Source of the DNA: Brevundimonas sp. Root1279 | GTDB taxonomy: Bacteria > Pseudomonadota > Alphaproteobacteria > Caulobacterales > Caulobacteraceae | Direction of reading: 5' to 3' | Length of the DNA: 64,000 nt | NCBI RefSeq assembly: GCF_001425945.1 | Contig: NZ_LMEB01000009.1 | Coordinates: 1-64,000, forward strand | In this document: positions 26,082-35,216 of the stretch, one piece after another | How positions within the stretch are numbered: position 1 is the first letter of the stretch | Layout: every line of letters begins with the position of its first letter | Notes under the pieces: model-generated | What the model was told of the DNA's origin: nothing | The model's database searches: none | Seen by the model: only the letters and a program-made list of their open reading frames with translations | Translations under genes and position numbers: made by a program

Positions 26082-26312
26082 TCAGGCGGCGAGGCGGAAG
26101 TCTTCGGCAGGGTCGAAGGCCGGGCGGGCCTCGTCCCACAGGGCGTCTTCGTCGGCGTATCGCGCCGACAGGCTGGCGTCGATCACGTCGATGACCTGCT
26201 CTTCCAGGCGGTCCCAGATGACCGCCAGATCGCCGCAGCCGTCAGCCTCGCACGGGACGATCAGGTAACGCGAAGCGGCGACGGCGTAACGGGGAGCGAA
26301 GCGGCGGGCCAT
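26082..26312 (-). CDS. Small hypothetical protein
   Basis: The 76-residue acidic protein starts MARRFAPRYAVAASRYL and has two cysteines in VPCEADGCGD. No family is recognised and there is no membrane segment. It is separated from the neighbouring sulfotransferase and HdeD genes by 66 and 76 bp. Codon use is typical of the genome, which supports it being real. Confidence 0.55.
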   Translation of the reverse strand: MARRFAPRYAVAASRYLIVPCEADGCGDLAVIWDRLEEQVIDVIDASLSARYADEDALWDEARPAFDPAEDFRLAA

Positions 26313-26388
26313 GACGTGAACTCCGGAAGGGGGTCAATCTCGATGCCCCTACCTTTCGCCATGGATACGTCAGAAACGGTCGTATCGT

Positions 26389-26970
26389 TCAGCTGATGCG
26401 TTTCCGCGCGGACCGGACCTTGAAGGCGAGAATGACAAACAGGACGCCGAACAGGACGGCCCAGGCTCCGATCATCCACATGATCACGACCACGCCGAAG
26501 ACCGGGCTCGAGAACAGGGCGATGCCGAACAGGACCGAGACCAGGCCGGCGAGGATGAGCACCCACTCGTTGGAGATTTCCTTGCGCAGCCTGACGGCCA
26601 TGAAGATCTCGGCGAAGCCGCGCACCACGGACCAGAAGGCGATGATCCAGACGAAGACCACGGCGGTCAGCCCTGGCCAGGCCATGGCGGCGAGGCCGGC
26701 GATGATGCTGATCAGGCCGCTGAGGATCAGCCAGATGCGCCCGGATGCGCCGCTGCGGAAAGCCCCGCCGATTGAGAACAGGCCGTCGACGATCGCATAT
26801 GCGCCGTAGAAGAGGACCAGGCCGAGCAGGGTGTGCTTGGGCAGGGTGAAGACCAGGACGCCGAAGCCGATCGACAACAGGCCGCGCAGCAGCAGCGCCC
26901 ACCAGGCCTGGGTCAGGAAGCTATGGACGAAGGGAAAAGGGGCGGCGCCCGCGCCGGAACTGTTGGACAT
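26389..26970 (-). CDS. HdeD family membrane protein
   Basis: The product is 193 residues from ATG 26970, preceded on the coding strand by GGGAG about 8 nt away. Six hydrophobic helices are arranged as in HdeD, including WWALLLRGLLSIGFGVLVF and IIAGLAAMAWPGLTAVVFVW. HdeD contributes to acid resistance at high density in E. coli; in other bacteria the role is unclear. A longer frame reaching 27111 is not supported. It is divergent from the WYL regulator. Confidence 0.85.
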   Translation of the reverse strand: MSNSSGAGAAPFPFVHSFLTQAWWALLLRGLLSIGFGVLVFTLPKHTLLGLVLFYGAYAIVDGLFSIGGAFRSGASGRIWLILSGLISIIAGLAAMAWPGLTAVVFVWIIAFWSVVRGFAEIFMAVRLRKEISNEWVLILAGLVSVLFGIALFSSPVFGVVVIMWMIGAWAVLFGVLFVILAFKVRSARKRIS

Positions 26971-27050
26971 GACGACGACTCCCGTCCTGCGCCGCGGGAT
27001 GCGGCCGTTGGGACGCTGGCAGGCTTCGGCCATCGCCCCCATCCGGTCTG

Positions 27051-27086
27051 ACCCTAGGGTGGGGAGCGGTACGGCCTGAGCTGTAC
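27051..27086. promoter_or_regulatory. Dyads between hdeD-like gene and WYL regulator
   Basis: ACCCTAGGGT (27051-27060) is a perfect 10-bp palindrome. GTACGGCCTGAGCTGTAC (27069-27086) is an 18-bp dyad with one mismatch per arm. Both sit in the divergent promoter region and are candidate operators, possibly for the WYL protein. Confidence 0.35.
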
Positions 27087-27125
27087 AGAATTGCGCCAGA
27101 AGCGGTCGCATGCCATCGTCCGTAG

Positions 27126-28109
27126 ATGAGGCACGACAAGGCGGCGATGGTGATTGATCTGGCGCGGCGCATGGCCGCCAGCGCCGAAGGACTGACTCTG
27201 GACGACATGTCCCGCGACATGGAGGTCGGCCGGCGGACCGCCGAGCGCATGCGCGACGCCGTGCTGATGCTGTTCCCGCAGGCCGAGGAGGTGTCCGACC
27301 CGCCGCACAAGCGCTGGCGCATCCGCGGCGGCCTGTCAGCGTTCGAGCAGGCCCCGACGACGGAGGAGCTGGTCGAGCTGACCAAGGCGGCGCAAGGGTT
27401 GCGCGCCACGGGCGAGCCGGCTCGTGCGGCTGGGCTGGAGGGGCTGGAGCGCAAGCTGAAGTCGGCGATGCGGTCGACGACGCTGAACCGCCTGGCGCCC
27501 GATCTGGAGGCGCTGGTGCGGGCCGAGACCATCGCCGTTCAGGCGGGGCCGCGACCGTCGGCCGACGAGGCGGTGCTGGCGGAGATCCGCCAGGCCGTTC
27601 TGGCCGGTCAGCCGCTGGGCTTCATCTACAGCCGGCCCGGGGCCGAGGCGCGGCGGCGCAGCGCAGCCCCGTGCGGGGTCATGTTCGGACGGGCGAACTA
27701 TCTGGTCGCCGCCGACCGCGAGAGCGGCCGCATCCAGACCTTCCGCCTCGACCGGATGAGCGCGGTGCGGGCTGAAGACGGCGTGGCGTCGCCGCCCGCC
27801 GACTTCGACCTGCAGGCCTTCGCGAGCCAGTCCTTCGGCATCTATCAGGACGAGATCGAAGACGTGGTCCTCCGCATCTCGCCCGAGGGCGCGGCCGAGG
27901 CGCGGGCCTGGCGCTGGCACCCGACCCAGACCGTCGAAGACCAGGCGGACGGCGGCGTCGTGGTGCGCTTCCGCGCCTCGGGCATGCGCGAGCTGGCCTG
28001 GCACCTGTTCACCTGGGGCGAGCAGGTTCAGATCGTCTCGCCCGCACGCCTGAGGGCGGTGATGCGCGGGGAGCTTGAAGCGTCCATGCGCGGGCTAGAA
28101 CGAACCTAG
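27126..28109 (+). CDS. WYL domain transcriptional regulator
   Basis: The 327-residue product has an N-terminal winged HTH (about 1-70; MSRDMEVGRRTAERMRDAV) and a WYL ligand-sensing domain (about 150-225; LGFIYSRPGAEARRRSAAPC, ANYLVAADRESGRIQTFRLD), with a WCX-type C-terminal part. WYL regulators respond to nucleic-acid or nucleotide ligands and often control DNA repair or defence genes. No target is evident apart from the divergent neighbour. Confidence 0.88.
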   Translation: MRHDKAAMVIDLARRMAASAEGLTLDDMSRDMEVGRRTAERMRDAVLMLFPQAEEVSDPPHKRWRIRGGLSAFEQAPTTEELVELTKAAQGLRATGEPARAAGLEGLERKLKSAMRSTTLNRLAPDLEALVRAETIAVQAGPRPSADEAVLAEIRQAVLAGQPLGFIYSRPGAEARRRSAAPCGVMFGRANYLVAADRESGRIQTFRLDRMSAVRAEDGVASPPADFDLQAFASQSFGIYQDEIEDVVLRISPEGAAEARAWRWHPTQTVEDQADGGVVVRFRASGMRELAWHLFTWGEQVQIVSPARLRAVMRGELEASMRGLERT

Positions 28110-28176
28110 ATCGGTGACGCTGGACACGCCTGCCTGGCGGGCGCACGACATCGGCTCCACGACAGGAGGGATGACC

Positions 28177-28452
28177 ATGCCGCAGTTCGTGATTGAGCGA
28201 GAGATGCCGGGGGTGGGGAACCTCGGACCCGACGACCTCAAAGCCGCATCCCAGGGATCCTGCGACGTGCTCCGCCAGCTCGGGACCGACATCCAGTGGG
28301 TGCAGAGCTTCGTGACCGAACACAAGATCTACTGCCTCTACCGCGCCCCGAGCGAGGATCTGATCCGTCAGCACGCCGAGATGGCGGGGCTTCCGGCGGA
28401 CAGCGTGGTGCCGATCCGCGCGACCATTGATCCGACTACAGCGGAAGGCTGA
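28177..28452 (+). CDS. DUF4242 domain protein
   Basis: The product is 91 residues from ATG 28177, picked over ATG 28171 because AGGAGGG then lies 6 nt away. The core VIEREMPGVGNLGPDDLKAA, IQWVQSFVTEHKIYCLYRAP and the final LPADSVVPI are DUF4242 features. The family has a ferredoxin-like fold and unknown function. It follows the WYL regulator by 67 bp. Confidence 0.88.
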   Translation: MPQFVIEREMPGVGNLGPDDLKAASQGSCDVLRQLGTDIQWVQSFVTEHKIYCLYRAPSEDLIRQHAEMAGLPADSVVPIRATIDPTTAEG

Positions 28453-28655
28453 CGCGACCACGGGTGATTTCGGCCCCGGATCGAGAATACCGCCGGTTGA
28501 CGGGCGACGTCATTTCTCGAACGAGTATGACATCGTTTTCCAAGATCGCGCGTTGATCGTTGGGAAGAGTCAGGATGTGCTCAAGTCGGGGCGGAGTTCG
28601 ACGCCCAGTTGACCCGACGTTGAGCGCCTACCTCTCGGTGAGTGGGGGACAGATC

Positions 28656-29462
28656 TTGGGTACGAGCGATATCGAAGCCTCGGCGGACGCCTTGGAGTCC
28701 GCGTCGTCCGGTGAGCCAGTCGGCTCAGGCGGGCTCACCGCCTTCGTCCTCGATGGACACGAACTGCGCATTCGGCCGGCGCCGCTGGAGCGGGCGTGGA
28801 TGGACGCCAGCCCAAACCGCTTCGCCTATCGCTGCCTGCCGCTGAACATCGCCAACGCTCATGGCTGGGAGATCCTGTGCACAGCGGGCTTCAGCGCAAT
28901 CTGGGACGGCAAGTCGCATACGGCGGGGGTCGAGGTGAAGGCGGACGAAGGGCAGGTCTCCCCGGCGGTCAGCCACTTCGGAGAGGGGGCGCTGACCTTC
29001 CACCTGCCGTGCCTGTTCCGGGCTGACCCGGGCTACGACCTGTTCGTGACCGGCCCGCTTAATCGGCCCAAGGACGGCATCGCGCCCCTGACCGGCGTGG
29101 TCGAGGCGGACTGGTCGCCCTACACCTTCACCATGAACTGGCTCTTCACCCGCCCGGATTACCGCGTGCGGTTCGAGGTCGACGAGCCCTTCTGCCACAT
29201 CTTCCCGATCCGCCGCGGCTCGCTGGAAGCGATCGACCCGGTGGCGCGGCACCTGGACAGCGACCCGGACCTGGCGCGTGAGCACAAGGCGTGGTCGGCC
29301 AGCCGCAACAGCTTCAACCAAGGGCTGGCCAAGGCCGACCCGGAGGCCGCGCAGCAGGGCTGGCAGAAGACCTATTTCCGCGGCATGACCCCTGACGGTG
29401 AAAAGGCCCCGAACGGCCACCGCAGCAAGCTGCGCCTCAAGCCGTTCAGGCCTGAGACGTAG
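28656..29462 (+). CDS. DUF6065 family protein
   Basis: Start chosen at TTG 28656, 6 nt after GGGGGAC, giving 268 residues; the frame extends to 28560 without a stop, so the start is uncertain. The domain begins with LRIRPAPLERAWMD, then FAYRCLPLNIANAHGWEILC and ends with a conserved C-terminal tail NSFNQGLAK and TYFRG. Members are widespread in proteobacteria and uncharacterised. Its 3' end overlaps the convergent regulator gene by 17 bp. Confidence 0.8.
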   Translation: MGTSDIEASADALESASSGEPVGSGGLTAFVLDGHELRIRPAPLERAWMDASPNRFAYRCLPLNIANAHGWEILCTAGFSAIWDGKSHTAGVEVKADEGQVSPAVSHFGEGALTFHLPCLFRADPGYDLFVTGPLNRPKDGIAPLTGVVEADWSPYTFTMNWLFTRPDYRVRFEVDEPFCHIFPIRRGSLEAIDPVARHLDSDPDLAREHKAWSASRNSFNQGLAKADPEAAQQGWQKTYFRGMTPDGEKAPNGHRSKLRLKPFRPET

Positions 29463-30876
29463 CGAACGGGTAGGGGCTGACCGACTTGGCCCAGTCGTCG
29501 ACGGCCAGCGGCCGGTCCACCGGCGGTGCGGCCCGCTCGGCGCAGGGGTGGCGATGGCACAGGCGGCAGGCGGGGCCGATGGGCGTCACCTCCGGCGCGG
29601 CCAGATCGAGGCCACGGGCGTAGATCAGGCGGTGGGCGTGCTTCAGCTCGCACCCGAGGCCGATGGCGAGGTCCTGGCCCTCGCCGAAAGCGTCCTGACC
29701 CTGGCGGTCGACGGTGCGCGCCAGGGTGAACCAGCGACCGCCGTCGGGCGTCTCGACGATCTGGGTGACGACCCGGCCCGGCGTCCGGAAGGCCGCGTGC
29801 AGCCGCCAGCGCGGACAGGCCCCGCCGAAGCGCGAGAAGGGGAAGGCGCCCGAGGCGAAGCGCTTCGAGATGTTGCCGGCCTGGTCGACCCGCATCAGGA
29901 AGAAGGGCACGCCGCGGGCGGTCGGGCGCGACAGGGTGGTCAGGCGGTGGGCGGCCTGTTCGTAGCTGACGCCGAAGCGGGCCTGCAGCCGGGCCAGGTC
30001 GTAGCCCGAGGCCTCGGCGGCGGCCTGGAAGGCGCTGTAGGGCATCAGGACGGCGGCGGCGAGAGTGTTGGCCAAAGAGACCTTCAGGAGCCGTCGCGTG
30101 GGCTCGTCGGGCGGCGCGGCGGCGGCGACCAGGCCGTTGATCTCGGCCTCATGCTCGGAAACGACCAGTTGATAGGCGACGGCGAAGGCGCGGGAGGAAG
30201 GGGCCAGGGCGTCCGACAGCAGCAGGCGCTTGCGGTGCGGGTCGAAACGGCGCGTCCACTCGACCATGACCTCGGCCGGAAGGGTGCGCACGGTCAGGCC
30301 GTGCAGGGCCTGCAGGCGGGCGGCGGCGCGGGTCTCGAAGGGTTCGCCCGGGCTGCCCTCTCCGAGCGCGGCGGCGAGGGCCTCGCCGAGCAGGTCCAGC
30401 TCGGGGAAGTGGTTGCGCCGGCCCTGGACGTAGTCGCGGACCCAGTCGGCGGGGCCCTCCCCGGGGCCGCCCGCGCCATCGGCCTCGGCCCGGTCGCGGG
30501 CGCGGCGGTCGGTGAAGGCGCGGTAGAGGCGCAGCAGGGCGTCAGCGGCGGCCGGCTGGTCCTCGGCCAGCTGGACGATCTCGTGACGCGGCACAGCGAG
30601 GCCCTGGAACAGGGGATCGGCGAAAGCCTCGGCCAGCTCGGCCTCGGTCGCGGGGCCGGACGTCTGGCCCAGGGTGCGCAGGTCGACGTCGTAGGTCTCG
30701 GCCAGGCGGAGCAGCAACTGGGCGGAAACGGGCCGCTGGTTGCGTTCGATGTGGTTGAGATAACTCGGAGAAACGCCAAGATCCGCGGCCATGGCCGTCT
30801 GCGTCAGGGCCAGGTCCCGCCGCAGCCGCTTCAGGCGGCCGCCCAGGAACAGCTTGCGATCGGCGGCGATCTCCAT
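29446..30876 (-). CDS. ScfR/RamB-type regulator (XRE HTH + IrrE-like domain)
   Basis: The 476-residue product opens with an XRE helix-turn-helix (about 12-68; LALTQTAMAADLGVSPSYLN), followed by an ImmA/IrrE-like metallopeptidase-type domain (about 190-300) and a C-terminal region with GPACRLCHRHPCAERA. This architecture is that of short-chain fatty acyl-responsive regulators (ScfR/RamB), which control acetate and propionate use, including isocitrate lyase. It is divergent from aceA, matching that role. The HTH would bind the palindromes at 30888-30930. Confidence 0.9.
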   Translation of the reverse strand: MEIAADRKLFLGGRLKRLRRDLALTQTAMAADLGVSPSYLNHIERNQRPVSAQLLLRLAETYDVDLRTLGQTSGPATEAELAEAFADPLFQGLAVPRHEIVQLAEDQPAAADALLRLYRAFTDRRARDRAEADGAGGPGEGPADWVRDYVQGRRNHFPELDLLGEALAAALGEGSPGEPFETRAAARLQALHGLTVRTLPAEVMVEWTRRFDPHRKRLLLSDALAPSSRAFAVAYQLVVSEHEAEINGLVAAAAPPDEPTRRLLKVSLANTLAAAVLMPYSAFQAAAEASGYDLARLQARFGVSYEQAAHRLTTLSRPTARGVPFFLMRVDQAGNISKRFASGAFPFSRFGGACPRWRLHAAFRTPGRVVTQIVETPDGGRWFTLARTVDRQGQDAFGEGQDLAIGLGCELKHAHRLIYARGLDLAAPEVTPIGPACRLCHRHPCAERAAPPVDRPLAVDDWAKSVSPYPFATSQA

Positions 30877-30887
30877 CTCTGTACGAT

Positions 30888-30930
30888 GTCATAATATGAC
30901 TTAACAAGACATGTCATCTTGTGACTCAAT
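30888..30930. promoter_or_regulatory. Palindromes in the scfR-aceA divergent region
   Basis: GTCATAATATGAC (30888-30900) is a perfect 13-bp odd palindrome, and GACATGTC (30908-30915) lies 7 bases later, embedded in AAGACATGTCATCTTGTGAC. The region is much more AT-rich than its surroundings. These are likely operators of the divergent regulator. Confidence 0.5.
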
Positions 30931-31031
30931 GACGCGAACGATGAGGGCTATGGCGTATAAATCGTGACTTGGGCGTGGTCTGCTCCATCTCGACCCGCCG
31001 CGCTCCCGTCGGCGGCCAGCAGAGACCGCTC

Positions 31032-32309
31032 ATGACCAGCTTCGCCGATCTCGTTCCTTCGCCGGCCGGCCGTTTCGACGGCGTCGAACGGCCCTATACG
31101 CCCGAGGACGTCCTGCGGCTGCGCGGCTCCGTGCCGATCACCCACACCCTGGCCGAGCGCGGGGCCAACCGCCTGTGGCAACTTTTGCATGACGAGCCCT
31201 ATGTGAACGCCTTGGGCGCCGTCACCGGCAACCAGGCCATGCAGATGGTCCGCGCCGGGCTGAAGGCCATCTATCTGTCGGGCTGGCAGGTGGCGGCCGA
31301 CGCCAACACCGCCGGCGCCATGTACCCGGACCAGTCGCTCTACCCGGCCAACGCCGCGCCGGAGCTGTGTCGCCGCATCAACCGCACCCTGCAACGCGCC
31401 GACCAGATCGAACACGCCGAGGGCGGGAACAAGCGGGACTGGTTCGTTCCGATCGTTGCTGACGCCGAGGCCGGTTTCGGCGGCCCGCTGAACAGCTTCG
31501 AGATCATGAAGGCCTTCATCGAGGCGGGCGCCGCGGGCGTCCACTTCGAGGACCAGCTAGCCTCCGAGAAGAAGTGCGGCCACCTGGGCGGCAAGGTGCT
31601 GATCCCGACCCAGGCGCATGAGCGCAATCTGATCGCCGCCCGCCTGGCCGCTGACGTCATGGGCACGCCGACCCTGACGGTGGCGCGCACCGACGCCGAG
31701 AGCGCCCAGCTGATCACCTCGGACATCGACGAGCGCGACCACCCCTTCATCAATCGCGCTGAGCGCACGCCGGAAGGTTTCTACCGCCTCAAGGAAGGGA
31801 CCGGGCTGGACCACTGCATCGCCCGCGGCCTGGCCTATGCGCAATACGCCGACGTGCTGTGGTGGGAGACGTCGCATCCGGATCTGGACGACGCCCGCCA
31901 CTTCGCCGAGGCGATCCAGCGCGAGCACCCGGGCAAGCTGATGGCCTACAACTGCTCGCCGTCCTTCAACTGGAAGGCCCGGCTGGACGACGCCACCATC
32001 GCGAAGTTCCAGCGCGAGCTGGGGGCCATGGGCTACAAATTCCAGTTCGTGACCCTCGCCGGCTTCCACAGCCTGAACAACGGCATGTTCGAGCTGGCCG
32101 ACGGCTACCGCGACCGCGGGATGGCCGCCTATTCCGAGCTGCAGCAGCGCGAGTTCGCCAACGAGGCCCGCGGCTACACCGCCACGCGGCATCAGCGCGA
32201 GGTGGGCACGGGCTATTTCGACCAGGTGGCCACGGTCATCTCGAACGGCCAGTCGTCGACGACGGCGCTCAAGGACTCCACCGAAACCGCCCAATTCCAG
32301 GCCGCTTGA
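31032..32309 (+). CDS. aceA: Isocitrate lyase
   Basis: The 425-residue product from ATG 31032 contains the active-site Cys182 loop [12 protein letters not shown] and other conserved segments such as [20 protein letters not shown]. Isocitrate lyase splits isocitrate into succinate and glyoxylate, the first glyoxylate-shunt step, needed on acetate or fatty acids. Malate synthase is not nearby. Control is probably through the adjacent ScfR-type regulator and the palindromes between them. The N-terminus seems complete. Confidence 0.97.
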   Translation: MTSFADLVPSPAGRFDGVERPYTPEDVLRLRGSVPITHTLAERGANRLWQLLHDEPYVNALGAVTGNQAMQMVRAGLKAIYLSGWQVAADANTAGAMYPDQSLYPANAAPELCRRINRTLQRADQIEHAEGGNKRDWFVPIVADAEAGFGGPLNSFEIMKAFIEAGAAGVHFEDQLASEKKCGHLGGKVLIPTQAHERNLIAARLAADVMGTPTLTVARTDAESAQLITSDIDERDHPFINRAERTPEGFYRLKEGTGLDHCIARGLAYAQYADVLWWETSHPDLDDARHFAEAIQREHPGKLMAYNCSPSFNWKARLDDATIAKFQRELGAMGYKFQFVTLAGFHSLNNGMFELADGYRDRGMAAYSELQQREFANEARGYTATRHQREVGTGYFDQVATVISNGQSSTTALKDSTETAQFQAA

Positions 32310-32323
32310 ACAGGAGACAGACC

Positions 32324-32533
32324 ATGGAACCCATGACCCGACCGCAGGCGATCATCGACTTCTGCCTTGCACCGCTGAACCTCGACACCACGACCGAGGC
32401 CGAGCGCGAGGTCCGGCGCAGGCTCGAGCATGTCATCAAGACGCTTCAGGCCAAGTCGGTCCGGCCGCTGAGCGTCGACTTCTCCGCCATGCCGCTACAG
32501 GTCATCAACGAGGCCGCGCACGGCTACGAATAG
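32324..32533 (+). CDS. Small hypothetical protein downstream of aceA
   Basis: This 69-residue frame is preceded by AGGAG (32312-32316) at about 7 nt spacing and follows aceA by 14 bp. Its sequence is mostly helical, with FCLAPLNLDTTTEAEREVRR and ending VINEAAHGYE. No family recognised. Co-transcription with aceA is likely. Confidence 0.65.
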   Translation: MEPMTRPQAIIDFCLAPLNLDTTTEAEREVRRRLEHVIKTLQAKSVRPLSVDFSAMPLQVINEAAHGYE

Positions 32534-32538
32534 TCGCC

Positions 32539-34269
32539 TCAGGCGGCGATGGACGCGGCCAGGGTGCGGGGCAGGTTGATAACCAGGTCCAGCAGCTCGG
32601 CCGCGTCGAACGGCTTGGCCAGGTGGCGGTCTGCGCCGGCGGCCTCGGCCGAGGCGATATGCTCCGGCAGGGCGTTGGCGCTGAGCATGACGATCGGCGT
32701 CCGGGTCAGGCCCAGGGCCGCCTCGTGCAGGCGGATCTCGCGGGTGGCGGTGAGGCCGTCCATGACCGGCATCTGCATGTCCATCAGGATCAGGTCGTAG
32801 TCGCCTTCGCGCGCGGCCTGCACGGCCTGGGCGCCGTCCTCGACCGAGGTCAGGGCCACGTCGACCTGGGCCAGGATCATCTCGACGACGCGGCGGTTCA
32901 CCGGATGGTCGTCGGCCATCAGGACGCGGACCGTGGCGTGCTCGACGGCTGTATCGCTGGCGGCCGGGCCTGCCGCGACCGGCGCCTGGGCGGCGCGGAA
33001 GGGCACGGTCAGGATGAAGGCCGAGCCGCCACCGGGCTCGCTTTCGCAGTCCAGGTGGCCGCCCATCATCTCGGCCAGCTGGCGCGAGATGGCCAGGCCG
33101 AGGCCGGAGCCGCCGAATTTGCGCGTAATTGCTCCGTCGGCCTGTTCGAAGCGACTGAACAAGCGGTCGCGGGTCTGCGAGCTGAAGCCGATCCCCGTGT
33201 CCTCGACTGAGAAGCGCAGGGTCGCGCCGCCGGCGTCGTCGGGGCCGGCGTCCACGGTCAGGCTGACGAAGCCCTCGGCCGTGAACTTGACCGCGTTGGA
33301 GACAAGGTTGGTCAGGATCTGCTTGAGGCGGACGACGTCGCCGGCGATCCAGCGGTCGGCCTCGGGCGAGATCTCGACGAAGAACTGCAGGCCCTTCTCG
33401 CGGGCGCTGGCCTCATAGAGCTGGGCCGACTCGCGGACGGCGCGGCCGAGGTCGAAGGGCTCGATCGACAGCTCCAGGCGGCCGGATTCGACGCGGGCCA
33501 GGTCGAGAATGTCGCTGAGCAGCACCTGCAGGGTGCGGCCCGACGAGCGGATCAGTTCGAGCATCTCGACCTGCTGGGGCGACAGGTCGGTATTAGCCAG
33601 GGCCTGGGCCACGCCGATGACGCCGTTCAGCGGCGTGCGGATCTCGTGGCTCATATTGGCCAGGAACTGGCTCTTGGCGGCATTGGCCTGCTGGGCCGCG
33701 TCGCGCGCCTCGCCCAGGGCGCGGGCGTGATTCTTGAGGTCGGTGATGTCGGTGCAGACGGTGACGATGCCGCCCGCGGCGGTGCGGCGGTCGGCGACGC
33801 GCAGCCAGCGGTCGCCGGCGATGCGCTGCTCCATCATGTTTGAGAGGGCCCGGCGCGCCTCCATGCGCTCGGCGATCCATTCCTCCTCGCGGCCGGCGGC
33901 CTCGGCATAGAGACCTTGGTCGAGGCCGATCTGGATGATCTCGCGGAAGGTCATTCCGGCCTGGAGGTTGGACGACAGCTCGGGGTTCACCTCGTCATAG
34001 CGGCTGTTCCAAAGCACGAGGCGGTCTTCGGCGTCATAGAAGGCCAGGCCGTCCGGCATGGCGTCGATCGCCTCGCGGATCTGGTCGAGCGCCAGGTCGT
34101 CCAGGCGGCCGCCGCCCGAGGCCTGCTTACGCCGCGGCTTGGCGCGCAGGGCATAGCCGCCGGCGGCGCCCGCGAGGGCTCCAACGGCGAGGCCCAGCGT
34201 CCCGCGCCAGTCCATCAGTATCGCAAGGTTGTCGACGATTTGGCCCAAGCGGTCCCCTTCCGCGGACAA
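32539..34269 (-). CDS. Hybrid histidine kinase with PAS and receiver domains
   Basis: A 576-residue frame from TTG 34269; a second TTG at 34248 has a better ribosome-binding site (GGAAGGGG about 5 nt upstream) and may be the real start, giving 569 residues. One membrane segment (about 25-41) is followed by a PAS domain (about 60-180), HisKA with His208 (NMSHEIRTPLNG), an HATPase domain (about 320-430; GSGLGLAISRQLAEMMGG) and a receiver with Asp497 (LILMDMQMPVMDG). No DNA-binding output. It is a lone hybrid kinase and may pass phosphate to an unlinked Hpt protein. Confidence 0.92.
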   Translation of the reverse strand: MSAEGDRLGQIVDNLAILMDWRGTLGLAVGALAGAAGGYALRAKPRRKQASGGGRLDDLALDQIREAIDAMPDGLAFYDAEDRLVLWNSRYDEVNPELSSNLQAGMTFREIIQIGLDQGLYAEAAGREEEWIAERMEARRALSNMMEQRIAGDRWLRVADRRTAAGGIVTVCTDITDLKNHARALGEARDAAQQANAAKSQFLANMSHEIRTPLNGVIGVAQALANTDLSPQQVEMLELIRSSGRTLQVLLSDILDLARVESGRLELSIEPFDLGRAVRESAQLYEASAREKGLQFFVEISPEADRWIAGDVVRLKQILTNLVSNAVKFTAEGFVSLTVDAGPDDAGGATLRFSVEDTGIGFSSQTRDRLFSRFEQADGAITRKFGGSGLGLAISRQLAEMMGGHLDCESEPGGGSAFILTVPFRAAQAPVAAGPAASDTAVEHATVRVLMADDHPVNRRVVEMILAQVDVALTSVEDGAQAVQAAREGDYDLILMDMQMPVMDGLTATREIRLHEAALGLTRTPIVMLSANALPEHIASAEAAGADRHLAKPFDAAELLDLVINLPRTLAASIAA

Positions 34270-34314
34270 CGATCCGCGAAAGGGGTGAAGAAACCGTGGG
34301 CGTTAAGTCGGAAA

Positions 34315-34941
34315 TCAGACGTTGGTCGCCGGAATCTCGACCTGGAACTCCTGACCGAGGATGGCGGCCGGATTGACCTGCTCGCCGCCGCGGCGGACTT
34401 CGAAGTGCAGGTGCGGGCCGGTCGAACGGCCGGTGGTGCCGACCAGACCGATGCGCTCGTCGGCGGTGACCGCCTCGCCGGTGTGGACGTCGACGCGGCT
34501 CAGGTGAGCGTAAAGGGTGCTCATGCCGTTCGGGTGACGCACTTCGATGAAGCGGCCGTACCCGCCGGCGTCATAGCCCGTGCGCAGAACCTCGCCCTCG
34601 GCCGAGGCGAAGACGCTCGTGCCGGTCGGGGCGGCGATGTCGACGCCCTTGTGGCGGCGGGCGTGAGCTTCGGTGGCCAGGCGGCGCAGGCCGTAGGCCG
34701 AGTTGATCGCGCGACCCTTCACCGGCTCGACGAAGGCCATCAGGCGGGTCAGCGGACCGGCCGGACGGGCCACGGCGGTGACCGGCGGGGCTTCAGGCAC
34801 GGCGTAGGGTTCGGCGGTGGTGTTGTAGGGCGTGGGTTCGAGGGGAGCGAAGGCCATAGCGAAAACGGCGACAACGCCGAGGAGGGCCGCTTGGCCGGAA
34901 TGGGTGAGGAACGACCGTGCGTTCGGGTACAGGCGTCGCAT
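34315..34941 (-). CDS. M23 family metallopeptidase (LytM-like)
   Basis: The 208-residue protein has an N-terminal membrane segment or signal (about 12-32) and an M23 domain with the zinc ligands in HKGVDIAAP and HLHFEVRRGG, plus MSTLYAHLSRVD. All four expected catalytic and zinc residues appear present, unlike in EnvC-type activators. It should act on peptidoglycan cross-links in the periplasm. It is separated from the hybrid kinase by 45 bp. Confidence 0.92.
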   Translation of the reverse strand: MRRLYPNARSFLTHSGQAALLGVVAVFAMAFAPLEPTPYNTTAEPYAVPEAPPVTAVARPAGPLTRLMAFVEPVKGRAINSAYGLRRLATEAHARRHKGVDIAAPTGTSVFASAEGEVLRTGYDAGGYGRFIEVRHPNGMSTLYAHLSRVDVHTGEAVTADERIGLVGTTGRSTGPHLHFEVRRGGEQVNPAAILGQEFQVEIPATNV

Positions 34942-35163
34942 GTGCGGCGTCGTCTCCGTCTTTTCGGGCTCTCTGAGCGATGGGTGGCGCCGACGAGCCG
35001 CACAACAAGCGACGCATCACGGCCGGCGACCGGGAAGACCTGCTGTCTAGGGATGACACCGGGCGACTTTGGGGCGGAAAAGCGCCCTAGGGGGTGGCAG
35101 GACGTCGCAGGCTGGGAACCATAACTGACGGACGGATCACAGAAATTTCAGCGCATGTGAGAA

Positions 35164-35191
35164 GGGCGCGGAGCCTTTCGGCCCCGCGCCC
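35164..35191 (-). terminator. Hairpin downstream of the autotransporter gene
   Basis: GGGCGCGGAGCC pairs with GGCCCCGCGCCC (one mismatch) around a 4-base loop, 26 bp past the autotransporter stop on its strand. The T-run is weak. The rest of the 34942-35216 gap shows nothing else. Confidence 0.6.
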
Positions 35192-35216
35192 CCGCTTACC
35201 CCGGAAAGTCCGGCTG

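Noticed and set aside
28427..28612. 61-codon frame after the DUF4242 gene
   Set aside because: Overlaps the DUF4242 gene, has no ribosome-binding site and no family resemblance.
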